This document shows, one piece after another, positions 55,511 through 63,327 of a stretch of DNA of 64,000 bases. Below the pieces are notes generated by a model, which was not told the DNA's origin, made no database searches, and worked only from the letters and a program-made list of their open reading frames with translations. Every line of letters starts with the position of its first letter. Positions within the stretch are counted from its first letter, which is position 1. The stretch is taken from assembly GCF_007475525.1 (NCBI RefSeq), contig NZ_CP037899.1:1054001-1118000 (forward strand), written 5' to 3'. This stretch comes from Methylacidiphilum kamchatkense Kam1 (GTDB lineage Bacteria > Verrucomicrobiota > Verrucomicrobiia > Methylacidiphilales > Methylacidiphilaceae). Made by a program: the position numbers and the translations under genes.

Positions 55511-58087
55511 ATGGAAAATTTTGGTCGATTTGTAAACAAAGAGATAGCATTGGAAGCTTTTCAGGATTTTTCGGAGTTTGCTAGAACTCAATTCAAAGCT
55601 CATCCAGAATGGGAAGAGTGGCTGAAAAGTCCTGAAATTTCTGATCCTACCCATTACCGTGGTCTTGGTAGACTTAAAATCGATTGGGAAGAACTAGCAA
55701 ATGGTTCTTTAAACTTACAAAATCGTATAGAGGCTTTAAAAAAGCTGAAACAAAGGGAAATTCTCCGAATCGGTTTTTTCGATTTTGCTCTTGTATGGAG
55801 TCTGGAAAAGGTACTAAAGGCTCTCTCTTTGCTTGCTGATTTTTCCATAGAGATCATTTTGGATCTGGCAAAAGCGCAATTGGGATTTCCAGCCTTGCCT
55901 TTTGCTATTTTATCCATGGGAAAGTTGGGTGGAAAGGAGCTCAACTACAGTTCAGATATTGATCTCTTATTTCTTCATAATGGGTCGAACGGTCATCATG
56001 ATATGGCTAATCGACTGGGGAAAAAAATCGTTCAGCTCTTCTCAATGGCTTATGGCGGTTTCTATAGAATAGATCTCCGACTAAGGCCTGATGGGAATAG
56101 TGGGATACTTGTTCCATCGATCAAATATTGTGAATACTATTATTCGGCTTTGGGTGAGAGTTGGGAAAGAATGGCTTTGATTAAAGCAAGAAAATCGGCT
56201 GGAGACAGTGCTTTGGCTTATGAATTTGAAATTCTTCGCTCCCTATTTTCTTTTCCAAGGCATATCACTGAGGAAATGTTTGAAGAGGTTTTTGAAATAA
56301 AGTCGAGGATAGAAAAAGAACTTTTGGATGAATCTACCAAAAAAAGAAATATCAAACTTGGAGAAGGTGGAATACGAGAAATAGAGTTTATTGCCCAGTC
56401 CTTTCAAGTGGTATATGGAGCACGTTATCCCATTCTCCAGAGTAGGTCCACCCTCGAAACTCTGGAAGCCTTGACTGAATGCCAATTAGTTCCAAGAAAG
56501 GAAATGGAAGCACTTAAATTAGCCTATTATTTTTTTAGACAAGTGGAAAACAGACTGCAAATGGTGGCGGATCTTCAGACACACTTGATTCCTGAAAATA
56601 CTGATCAAAAAAGAGCTATTGCCTCCTCTTTGGGTCTAGAGCTTGAGCTCTTTGAAGAAAAACTAGAAACATATCGAATGACTGTTCGAAGGTTGTTTTC
56701 ATCGGTTTTCCCACTTTCAAAGGAAAAAGGAGAATCTATCTTTCATTTTGAAATCTTTCCTGATCCTCAAAAAGCCTATAAAGACATTCAATCTTTATTG
56801 GACAGTGATCCGATCAAGCCTTCTGCGCGTGCTTCGAAATCTTTAAAAAGGCTCTATCCAATCCTAGAAGAGACATTGAAAAAAACCGTAGATCCAAATC
56901 TTTGTTTAAGCCGATTTGTGCAGTTTGCTGAAAAATATGGGACCAAGGCGATGCTTTTTGAATCCTTCGCGTCAAGCCCCAAGGCACTGGAACTTCTTTT
57001 GCGGCTTTTTGATTCGAGTTCTTTTTTTACCGAAATTCTTTTGTCTCAACCAGACTTGTTTGAGGAAATATGCCGAAGCGATGGACTTTATACAAAGAAG
57101 ACAGTCGAGGATTTTTTCAACGAATTGACCTGGATCAAAAAAGATCACCGGACCAAATATCGCCTTTATAGAAAAGGGGAACTCTTCAGGATATTTTTGA
57201 GAGATATCCTTGGAATTGCCTCTCTTGTTGACATAGAAGAGGAATATACAGCACTTGCCGAAGCCATTCTTAAGCATGCATGCAATCTTTGTCATGCACA
57301 GTCTAACGCAATCATTGGAGTGGGAAGGTTTGGGGGGAGAGAACTTGGATATGGTTCGGACCTGGATTGTCTCTTTATAGGGAATAATTTGAATGGAGCT
57401 TTAGAACTGAATCGTTTTGTTTCTGAAATGCTACCAAGTGGCATTCTCTACAATTTTGATTTTAGGTTAAGGCCTCATGGAGAAGGTCCCATTGTACTTG
57501 AGGAGGAAATGTATGAACATTACTACCGGTCTGTAGCCATGTTTTGGGAAATTCAAGCCTTACATAGAGCTCGCTTTGTTTGTGGAAACGAAGAACATGG
57601 TAGGAGATTTATCCGGTTTGTTGACGACTTGTGGGTAGATTGGAGTCGGAGAATCCCATGGAAGGAGTTTTTTGAACTCCGTGAGAAGATCCAAAAAGAA
57701 AGGGATAGTTCTGTACCTATTGAATGCCGGATCAAAACAGCACCAGGAGGTCTTATGGATATCGAGCTTGGATTCCAAATTTGGCTAATGGGTAAGCAAA
57801 TACGAGAACCAAGCATGTGGAAAGCTTTTTTACTATTAGAAAAAGAAGATGCGCATACTGCTCGGTTAGCTAGAGAGGGCTATGTCTTTCTTAGGCGGAT
57901 CGAATCGGTTATGAGGCGAGAAAGAAATAGCCCCATAACGGTATTGCCTTTAGACGAAATAGCAAAAGAAAAACTGGCTCGGATGCTTGGCTTTGATTCC
58001 AAAACCAACTTTATGGAAGCCTATTTCAGGACTCTTGAATCAAATCGGTTGGTGTTTGAGAAATTAACTTCTCAAAAGCTTCCTTAG
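55511..58087 (+). CDS. glnE: Glutamine synthetase adenylyltransferase/deadenylase
   Basis: Controls glutamine synthetase by adding or removing AMP. At about 858 residues it is somewhat shorter than E. coli GlnE (946). Two nucleotidyltransferase domains are present: the first with SMGKLGGKELNYSSDIDLLF and the second with GVGRFGGRELGYGSDLDCLF, each with its Asp pair. ATG 55511 is chosen over TTG 55502; the start is 10 bases after hemB, so the two are coupled. The 3' end overlaps the convergent rnc gene by 62 bases. Confidence 0.93.
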   Translation: MENFGRFVNKEIALEAFQDFSEFARTQFKAHPEWEEWLKSPEISDPTHYRGLGRLKIDWEELANGSLNLQNRIEALKKLKQREILRIGFFDFALVWSLEKVLKALSLLADFSIEIILDLAKAQLGFPALPFAILSMGKLGGKELNYSSDIDLLFLHNGSNGHHDMANRLGKKIVQLFSMAYGGFYRIDLRLRPDGNSGILVPSIKYCEYYYSALGESWERMALIKARKSAGDSALAYEFEILRSLFSFPRHITEEMFEEVFEIKSRIEKELLDESTKKRNIKLGEGGIREIEFIAQSFQVVYGARYPILQSRSTLETLEALTECQLVPRKEMEALKLAYYFFRQVENRLQMVADLQTHLIPENTDQKRAIASSLGLELELFEEKLETYRMTVRRLFSSVFPLSKEKGESIFHFEIFPDPQKAYKDIQSLLDSDPIKPSARASKSLKRLYPILEETLKKTVDPNLCLSRFVQFAEKYGTKAMLFESFASSPKALELLLRLFDSSSFFTEILLSQPDLFEEICRSDGLYTKKTVEDFFNELTWIKKDHRTKYRLYRKGELFRIFLRDILGIASLVDIEEEYTALAEAILKHACNLCHAQSNAIIGVGRFGGRELGYGSDLDCLFIGNNLNGALELNRFVSEMLPSGILYNFDFRLRPHGEGPIVLEEEMYEHYYRSVAMFWEIQALHRARFVCGNEEHGRRFIRFVDDLWVDWSRRIPWKEFFELREKIQKERDSSVPIECRIKTAPGGLMDIELGFQIWLMGKQIREPSMWKAFLLLEKEDAHTARLAREGYVFLRRIESVMRRERNSPITVLPLDEIAKEKLARMLGFDSKTNFMEAYFRTLESNRLVFEKLTSQKLP

Positions 58088-58754
58088 CAGCTCGAAGTTC
58101 AGCTTCTTTCTTGCTTTTCCCCGATCCTTTACCTAAAACTTGATTTTTCCAAAGCACCTCCACTTCATACCATTTGTTGTGTGCTTCTCCGCTTTCCAAA
58201 ACAATTCGGTAGACGGGCAGTTCCATTCCTTTTTTTTGTAAAAATTCCTGTAACAAGCCTTTTGAATTTTCATATTCTAAAAAAGCAGAGGGGTCTTTGT
58301 GTAATTCTACAAATAATGGCGAGAACAGTTGGAAGACAAAGGACTTTGCCTTTTCCCACCCTCCATCTAGATACAATGCTCCTATAACTGACTCTAGGGC
58401 ATTAGCCAGATTCGAAGGTTTGGTTCTCCCTTGATTTTTTTCTTCCCCTTTTCCCAACCTTAAATATTTACCGATTCCTAAAGAAGAGGCCAATAGAGAA
58501 AGAACTTTTCGGCTGACCAATTTTGCCCTGAGTTTAGTCAGTTTTCCTTCATCAAAAGAGGGAAAAATTTCAAACAGCTTTTCTGTGATAGCAAGCCCCA
58601 AGACAGCATCTCCTAAAAATTCTAATCTTTGGAAATCTTTGCCCGTTGTTTTCATCGATTCAACAAAGTAGGAAGGATGCGTTAAAGCTTCTTCCAGTAA
58701 TTGATTATTTCTAAATGTATGACCGAGTCTGTCTTCTAATTCTGCAAGATACAT
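58026..58754 (-). CDS. rnc: Ribonuclease III
   Basis: Cleaves double-stranded RNA, including rRNA precursors. The 242-residue protein has the catalytic signature RLEFLGDAVLGLAI and ALESVIGALYLDGG with the second Glu, and a C-terminal dsRNA-binding domain (about 165-235; NSKGLLQEFLQKKG, GSGKSKKEAELRAAKEAFE). Its last 20 codons are antisense to the end of glnE. Confidence 0.95.
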   Translation of the reverse strand: MYLAELEDRLGHTFRNNQLLEEALTHPSYFVESMKTTGKDFQRLEFLGDAVLGLAITEKLFEIFPSFDEGKLTKLRAKLVSRKVLSLLASSLGIGKYLRLGKGEEKNQGRTKPSNLANALESVIGALYLDGGWEKAKSFVFQLFSPLFVELHKDPSAFLEYENSKGLLQEFLQKKGMELPVYRIVLESGEAHNKWYEVEVLWKNQVLGKGSGKSKKEAELRAAKEAFEKLISQTPTDLIQES

Positions 58755-58786
58755 CGATACTATAATTTTTTTGTGATTAGTTACTT

Positions 58787-59710
58787 TTATATATTTTCAT
58801 TAGCTCTGGGATGACAACGGTGATGAATCTCTTTAAGATGTTTTAAATTCACATGGGTATAAATTTGTGTGGTTGCTATGTTGGCATGACCAAGGAGTTC
58901 TTGGATAATCCTTAGATTGGCTCCGTTTTCTAAAAGATGGCTTGCAAAAGTGTGTCGAAAAAGATGAGGATAAACCCTTTTATCAACACCAGCCTGAGTA
59001 GCATACTGGATCACCAACTGCCGAATTCTGGATCGAGTTAAGGGTTTGCCAAGGCGACTTAGGAAAATTTCTCCCTCAGACTTCTTTTTCACAAAAAAAT
59101 TTCTTCCTTTTAAAATATATTTATCAAGAGCTTCTTTTGCACATTTTCCTACAGGGATGGCTCTTTCTTTGTTCCCTTTTCCACAAACCCTTATTTGAGA
59201 ACGTTCTGGGTTGTAAGCTTCTAACTTCAAGCTAATGAGTTCAGAGACTCTAAGACCGGAACTGTAAAGTAGCTCTAAAATGGCTTTATCTCTCCATCCT
59301 AAGGGATTGTTAGGGAATTCTAAATTAAGAATTTTTTCAATTTCTTTCTTTGTTAAAAACTGTGGCAATCGAGATTGGATGGAAGGAAGTTCTTTTTTGT
59401 ATAATGGATTTTCCTTAATCTCATTTCGGTCTTTGAAAAATTGAAAAAAATGACGAAGGGCAATAATTATAATTTTTATGGAACTATGAGCTAGTCCCTT
59501 CTTACTCTCTTCTCTCAAAAACTGTTCCACATGACAGCTTTGGATTTTTTGAAGGGTAAGTTGTTGAGAAGCAGCCCAAAGGGCGAATTTTTCTAAAACT
59601 TGTCGGTAAAGTAGTTGTGTATTGACCGAGTGGCTTTTTTCTATAGCAAAATAGGCAAGTACTTTTTCTATATTTTCATTCCACCTATCAATAGCTGTAC
59701 TTTGTTTCAC
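58787..59710 (-). CDS. Tyrosine recombinase XerC/XerD-like
   Basis: A 307-residue site-specific recombinase. An N-terminal SAM-like core-binding domain (about 10-95) precedes the catalytic domain with Arg in SGLRVSELISL, HLFRHTFASHLLENG, the LGHANIATTQIYTHV block with the nucleophile Tyr. Length and layout fit XerC/XerD, which resolve chromosome dimers; which of the two is not clear. It sits in a housekeeping cluster, so it is not obviously an integrase. Confidence 0.9.
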   Translation of the reverse strand: MKQSTAIDRWNENIEKVLAYFAIEKSHSVNTQLLYRQVLEKFALWAASQQLTLQKIQSCHVEQFLREESKKGLAHSSIKIIIIALRHFFQFFKDRNEIKENPLYKKELPSIQSRLPQFLTKKEIEKILNLEFPNNPLGWRDKAILELLYSSGLRVSELISLKLEAYNPERSQIRVCGKGNKERAIPVGKCAKEALDKYILKGRNFFVKKKSEGEIFLSRLGKPLTRSRIRQLVIQYATQAGVDKRVYPHLFRHTFASHLLENGANLRIIQELLGHANIATTQIYTHVNLKHLKEIHHRCHPRANENI

Positions 59711-59720
59711 AGTTTTTACT

Positions 59721-60431
59721 CTAAGAGTTTAATGAACCTAGGGTTTGTGGATCCCTTACGTCTACGCAACTACCAGCTATTAAAAAGCCATAGAGTTTGC
59801 CATGTTGAGAAAACATTCTTAAAGCATCTGTCAGCTCATATTCTCCGCGAGGGGATAGACTAAGGTTTTCCATAAAGTCGAAAATCTTTGGGCTTATTAA
59901 ATAGATGCCTGCGTTGTAAAAGGCTCCTTTAGAAAGGGCAGGGTCTTGAGGTTTTTCTATAATATCAATAATTTGACCATCAGAACTTATAAAAACAGCC
60001 CCTCCCTTGGATAGGTCGTTTCCATCAGTCAATCCCACAAGCCCATCGCCTTTATATGCGCGAACCATCCGACCATATTCTCTACGGTCGCCTAAGAGAA
60101 TATCTCCATAGGACAAAAAGAAAGGTTCATTTGAGATCAAATCCTTAGCAACCAGTGGGGCTTTTCCGGTTCCATCTTGTTTTTTTTGAAATCGGTAATC
60201 AATCTTTATGCCCAAAAATTGACCCTCTTTAAAATATTCTTGAATTTTCTCAGCTTTGTATCCAACGACTATACAAAAATGTTCGACCTTTGCTTCCTGA
60301 TGCAGTCCCAGAATAATCCATTCTAGTATGGGCTTCCCTTTAACCATAAGCATCGGTTTAGGCAAGTCATGGGTTAACGATCCCATTCGAGTTCCTTTAC
60401 CGGCAGCCAGAATAATCGCTTTCATTGCCAC
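59721..60431 (-). CDS. Sugar-phosphate nucleotidyltransferase
   Basis: A 236-residue single-domain nucleotidyltransferase: the signature ILAAGKGTRMGSLTHDLPKP is followed by MLMVKGKPILEW, LSYGDILLGD and GAFYNAGIYLISPKIFDF. Related to glucose-1-phosphate thymidylyl/uridylyl and mannose-1-phosphate guanylyltransferases. Partner pathway genes are absent, so the sugar is unknown. Its start overlaps the rdgB end by 10 bases. Confidence 0.86.
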   Translation of the reverse strand: MAMKAIILAAGKGTRMGSLTHDLPKPMLMVKGKPILEWIILGLHQEAKVEHFCIVVGYKAEKIQEYFKEGQFLGIKIDYRFQKKQDGTGKAPLVAKDLISNEPFFLSYGDILLGDRREYGRMVRAYKGDGLVGLTDGNDLSKGGAVFISSDGQIIDIIEKPQDPALSKGAFYNAGIYLISPKIFDFMENLSLSPRGEYELTDALRMFSQHGKLYGFLIAGSCVDVRDPQTLGSLNS

Positions 60432-61015
60432 TTTTTTTCTTCAAGAAAAGCCTTTAATTGTTGACAAGCTTTTCCACGATGACTGATCATATCCTTTTGT
60501 TGTTCAGTCAGCTCAGCCATTGTTAACGAATATCCTTGAGGAATAAAAATAGGATCATATCCAAATCCTCTATGCCCTTTTGGTTCAGTTGCTATTATGC
60601 CATAACAAAAAGCAGTCGTTTCAAAAAGAATTTTTTTTTGTTTGACCAAGACCAACGAGCAAACAAATCTTGCGGATCTATCTAACGATTTTGCATTCTG
60701 GAGATTACGAAGTAGTTTTACAATGTTTGCTTTGCTATTAGCCTTTTCCCCCGCATATCGGCTTGAGTGAACCCCTGGTTCGCCCTTGAGAGAGGTAACT
60801 TCCAAACCTGAATCATCGGAAACAACCAGATCACTATATACGGCTGACAAAGCCATGGCTTTAAGTCGGGCGTTTTCTAAGTAGCTTGTAAAAGATTCTT
60901 GAGGCAAATATCGTCTGAGCTCTTCAGATAGAAGGACAACAACATTTGGGTAGAGAAGACGAGAAAATTCCTTCCATTTGTTTATGTTCGAAGAGGCCAA
61001 TAGGAGTTTATGCAT
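60422..61015 (-). CDS. rdgB: XTP/dITP diphosphatase (RdgB/HAM1 family)
   Basis: Removes non-canonical purine nucleotides such as dITP and XTP. The 197-residue protein shows LASSNINKWKEFSRL, VSDDSGLEVTSLKGEPGVHS with the catalytic Asp, SSRYAGE, and GHRGFGYDPIFIPQGYS. It is the first gene of a minus-strand run rdgB-nucleotidyltransferase-xer-rnc. Confidence 0.95.
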   Translation of the reverse strand: MHKLLLASSNINKWKEFSRLLYPNVVVLLSEELRRYLPQESFTSYLENARLKAMALSAVYSDLVVSDDSGLEVTSLKGEPGVHSSRYAGEKANSKANIVKLLRNLQNAKSLDRSARFVCSLVLVKQKKILFETTAFCYGIIATEPKGHRGFGYDPIFIPQGYSLTMAELTEQQKDMISHRGKACQQLKAFLEEKKWQ

Positions 61016-61168
61016 GCCTAAATAAAATTTTTCTATCTTGTTTCTATCCTTATAACATAGTCAAATTTTTCCTTTAGTCTTTTTCGCATGAATATATTAT
61101 AGAAAAAAATAATATTTTTTAAAAAAAATATTAGCTTTAAATTATATTATAATAGAATTTCAATCATA

Positions 61169-61568
61169 ATGTCAGTCAAAAAAAAATTCTATAAAGATAT
61201 TTGTTTATGGAACATTGAGAAAAGGACAATGTAGGAATTCTATTTTGAGTTGTTGCGAGTTTATAGGATTAGGTATTTTATATCATTTCCTTATGTATGA
61301 TTTGGGAGAATATCCTGCTATTATTCCTGGAAATGGAAAAGTCAAAGGAGAACTCTATGTTGTTAATAAAGAAATCTTGAAAGAACTCGATTATATTGAA
61401 GGAGTTCCTTTTTTGTTTAAAAGAGAAAAGGTGTGTATAAGATTGTTAAATTCTGAATATCATCAATTGGAAGCTTATGCATATGTATATTGTAACAAGA
61501 TACAAAATAAACTATTAATTGAACATGGAGATTGGATAATATATAAAAAAAGCTTTTTTTCTGAATAA
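61169..61568 (+). CDS. Gamma-glutamylcyclotransferase-like (GGCT/AIG2) protein, probable frameshift
   Basis: A small GGCT-fold protein of about 132 residues. The substrate loop FVYGTLRKGQ is visible, then DLGEYPAIIPGNGKVKGELY, ELDYIEGVPFLFKRE with the catalytic Glu, and EAYAYVY. The frame with YGTLRKG has no start codon upstream before a TAA at 61167-61169. ATG 61169 (MSVKK) is one base out of frame; removing one A from the A9 run at 61178-61186 gives MSVKKNSIKIFVYGTLRKGQ. Function in glutathione or gamma-glutamyl turnover is likely by family. Confidence 0.75.
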
Positions 61569-61801
61569 AAATTGATTTATTGCATTTTAAAAAGTAAATA
61601 TTAAACTATTTTTTTATTGGCTGTCTTTTTTTGTCCGATGGGCTTCCAACTCAAAGATCCAAATGCCTTTTGCTAGAAGATCCTTTTGCCAGGTTCCTTA
61701 CGCATTTCTTTTTGTCCTAGCGTTAGGATTTTTTTCTTTGCTCCATCCTCTCAGAAAGAAAATTTTCTTTTCCCAAAATTTTTACTCTTTTGATCCAATC
61801 C
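61569..61801. other. Intergenic region after the cyclotransferase gene
   Basis: These 233 bases, AT- and T-rich, hold no gene. They lie between the convergent cyclotransferase-like and HNH-protein genes. Confidence 0.4.
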
Positions 61802-61929
61802 CTATTCCTTGATCGTCCAACCTAGAAGGACTTCACTAAGCTTTGCCACCTCCCCGTTGCAAGGAGCAAGCTCAAGCAAACAACAACCTATGGGTTCGGC
61901 TAAAAATGCGTTCGTTGGCGCATGATTCT

Positions 61930-63258
61930 TTATCTTTCCTTGCTTCTGTTCTCGATGGATTGTTGTTGAGGGGGAGGGGAGAAGAGAAAGGGTGTTGGTC
62001 TTTTCTCCTTTTGTATTTTCTCTATGCTTTTCTCTGGATCTTTTAGCTCTACGTTCCCATGGTAGCTTGCTAGGCCTATTTCCTGTTGGATTTTGGCAAG
62101 GCATTCTGCTACACTAAGGCCCTGTCTTGATTGAGAGGCGAGCCCTTTGGCCTCTTTTTCTTCCTTAGCTGCATCAGCTTTTTGTCCTGAGTCTTTTTCG
62201 AGTCCAAACGCTCTTCCTGTTGGCCTTTCTTTTTCCTCTGGCTTTTCCCTTTGTTTTTCTTTCTGCAGGGCCACTTGTTGGTCTTCCCTAGTGGCCGATG
62301 CGCTTGCTCTCACATATTCATGGTTAAAAGTGGGAGCAGGGGAAGAGAGTCGGTCCATGAACTCTTCGACTCTCTCCGAGGCTATGCTTCCAAAAAATCC
62401 ACCCACCCCCATTCCTACTACTCCTCCAGCCATTGTCCCAATTCCAGGAAAGAGCACTGAACCGAAGATCGCGCCTGCTGACCCGCCAAGACTGCTTCCC
62501 ATCAGAGGCAAACCAACCCTTGAGAGCGCTTTACCAAAAGATTGAGCCCAATGGCCTGTTTCCTTCCCCTCCCGAACAGCCGCTTTTGCTTCTTCGCCTA
62601 TGCCTAAAAGTGTTAGGGCTGTTCCTATCCATCCGAAGAATTTACTCTTCTTGAGCGGCTTCGCTTTGTCTTTTAATTCATAGTTTTTTTCAACCTCTGC
62701 TACATGTTGCCCTACCTGCTCCTTCGAATAATTCTTAGGTTCGAGAATTTTTTGCTCGGTATTACCTACTTCATTTGCCGTAGCCATGGGATAGAAGAGT
62801 CCATTATCTTTATTATAACTATATCCAATGACTTGATGAATAAGCTGTGGATAACCAAGCTCTTGGCCCACTCCATCTTCAGGATAGCCTTGGTACTTAT
62901 ATCCTAGCGTTCTCAGTACCCTTTCATATACATCATCGATATGTTTGTTTTTAAAATCGTGAATTTCCTTTCGCATCAACACGAAATTATCCCAGGCATT
63001 GGGATCCTTTAGAAACCCGGAGAGAAAAGTAGGAATCGAATGATCTACTGTCCAGCCATCGGGCACCTTGCCTAATTTCATCTTGTCTATTTCCTTATTA
63101 GGAATCCCCAGCTGTTCCAATAAATTCCTATGTCTTGTCGCAAGCGTTTTGAGATATTCCTTTTTTACTTTATTTTCGAATTCAGCCTCTTTTTCCTTTA
63201 CTTCTTTTGGGTGGATTCTTTTGACTCTAACGGGTTTCCAGGATTGTTCTTCGGGCAT
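61930..63258 (-). CDS. HNH-nuclease-like protein with glycine-zipper membrane segment; candidate toxin
   Basis: A 442-residue protein I do not know as a named family. Residues about 20-115 form a possible HNH/beta-beta-alpha-metal nuclease: DGWTVDHSIPTF (Asp72-His73), Asn91 in AWDNFVLM, His100 in KEIHDFKNKHID. Residues about 205-300 are Gly/Ala-rich and hydrophobic with glycine-zipper repeats (MGSSLGGSAGAIFGSVLF, GTMAGGVVGMGVGGFFG), as in proteins that insert into membranes. The C-terminal 130 residues are Lys/Glu/Gln-rich. A neighbouring frame continues past the stop down to 61802 (PTNAFLAEPIGCCLLELAP, VAKLSEVLLGWTIKE) and looks protein-like, so the true C-terminus may be longer after a frameshift near 61960-62000. 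A SUKH-like gene lies 69 bases upstream. No secretion signal is visible. Confidence 0.65.
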   Translation of the reverse strand: MPEEQSWKPVRVKRIHPKEVKEKEAEFENKVKKEYLKTLATRHRNLLEQLGIPNKEIDKMKLGKVPDGWTVDHSIPTFLSGFLKDPNAWDNFVLMRKEIHDFKNKHIDDVYERVLRTLGYKYQGYPEDGVGQELGYPQLIHQVIGYSYNKDNGLFYPMATANEVGNTEQKILEPKNYSKEQVGQHVAEVEKNYELKDKAKPLKKSKFFGWIGTALTLLGIGEEAKAAVREGKETGHWAQSFGKALSRVGLPLMGSSLGGSAGAIFGSVLFPGIGTMAGGVVGMGVGGFFGSIASERVEEFMDRLSSPAPTFNHEYVRASASATREDQQVALQKEKQREKPEEKERPTGRAFGLEKDSGQKADAAKEEKEAKGLASQSRQGLSVAECLAKIQQEIGLASYHGNVELKDPEKSIEKIQKEKRPTPFLFSPPPQQQSIENRSKER

Positions 63259-63327
63259 TGGGCATCTCCTTTTTTCTATTTATATAGGACATGCCCCCGC
63301 AGAACTGTTCTTTGCGTGCCAGCGTTT

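Noticed and set aside
58787-59710. Tyrosine recombinase as an integrase of a genomic island
   Set aside because: Length, domain layout and housekeeping neighbours (rnc, rdgB) fit XerC/XerD; no attachment repeats or phage genes are near.
62147-62545. 132-codon plus-strand open frame opposite the HNH protein gene
   Set aside because: Its Ser/Pro/Ala-rich peptide mirrors the Gly/Ala codons of the opposite gene; no start signal or family.
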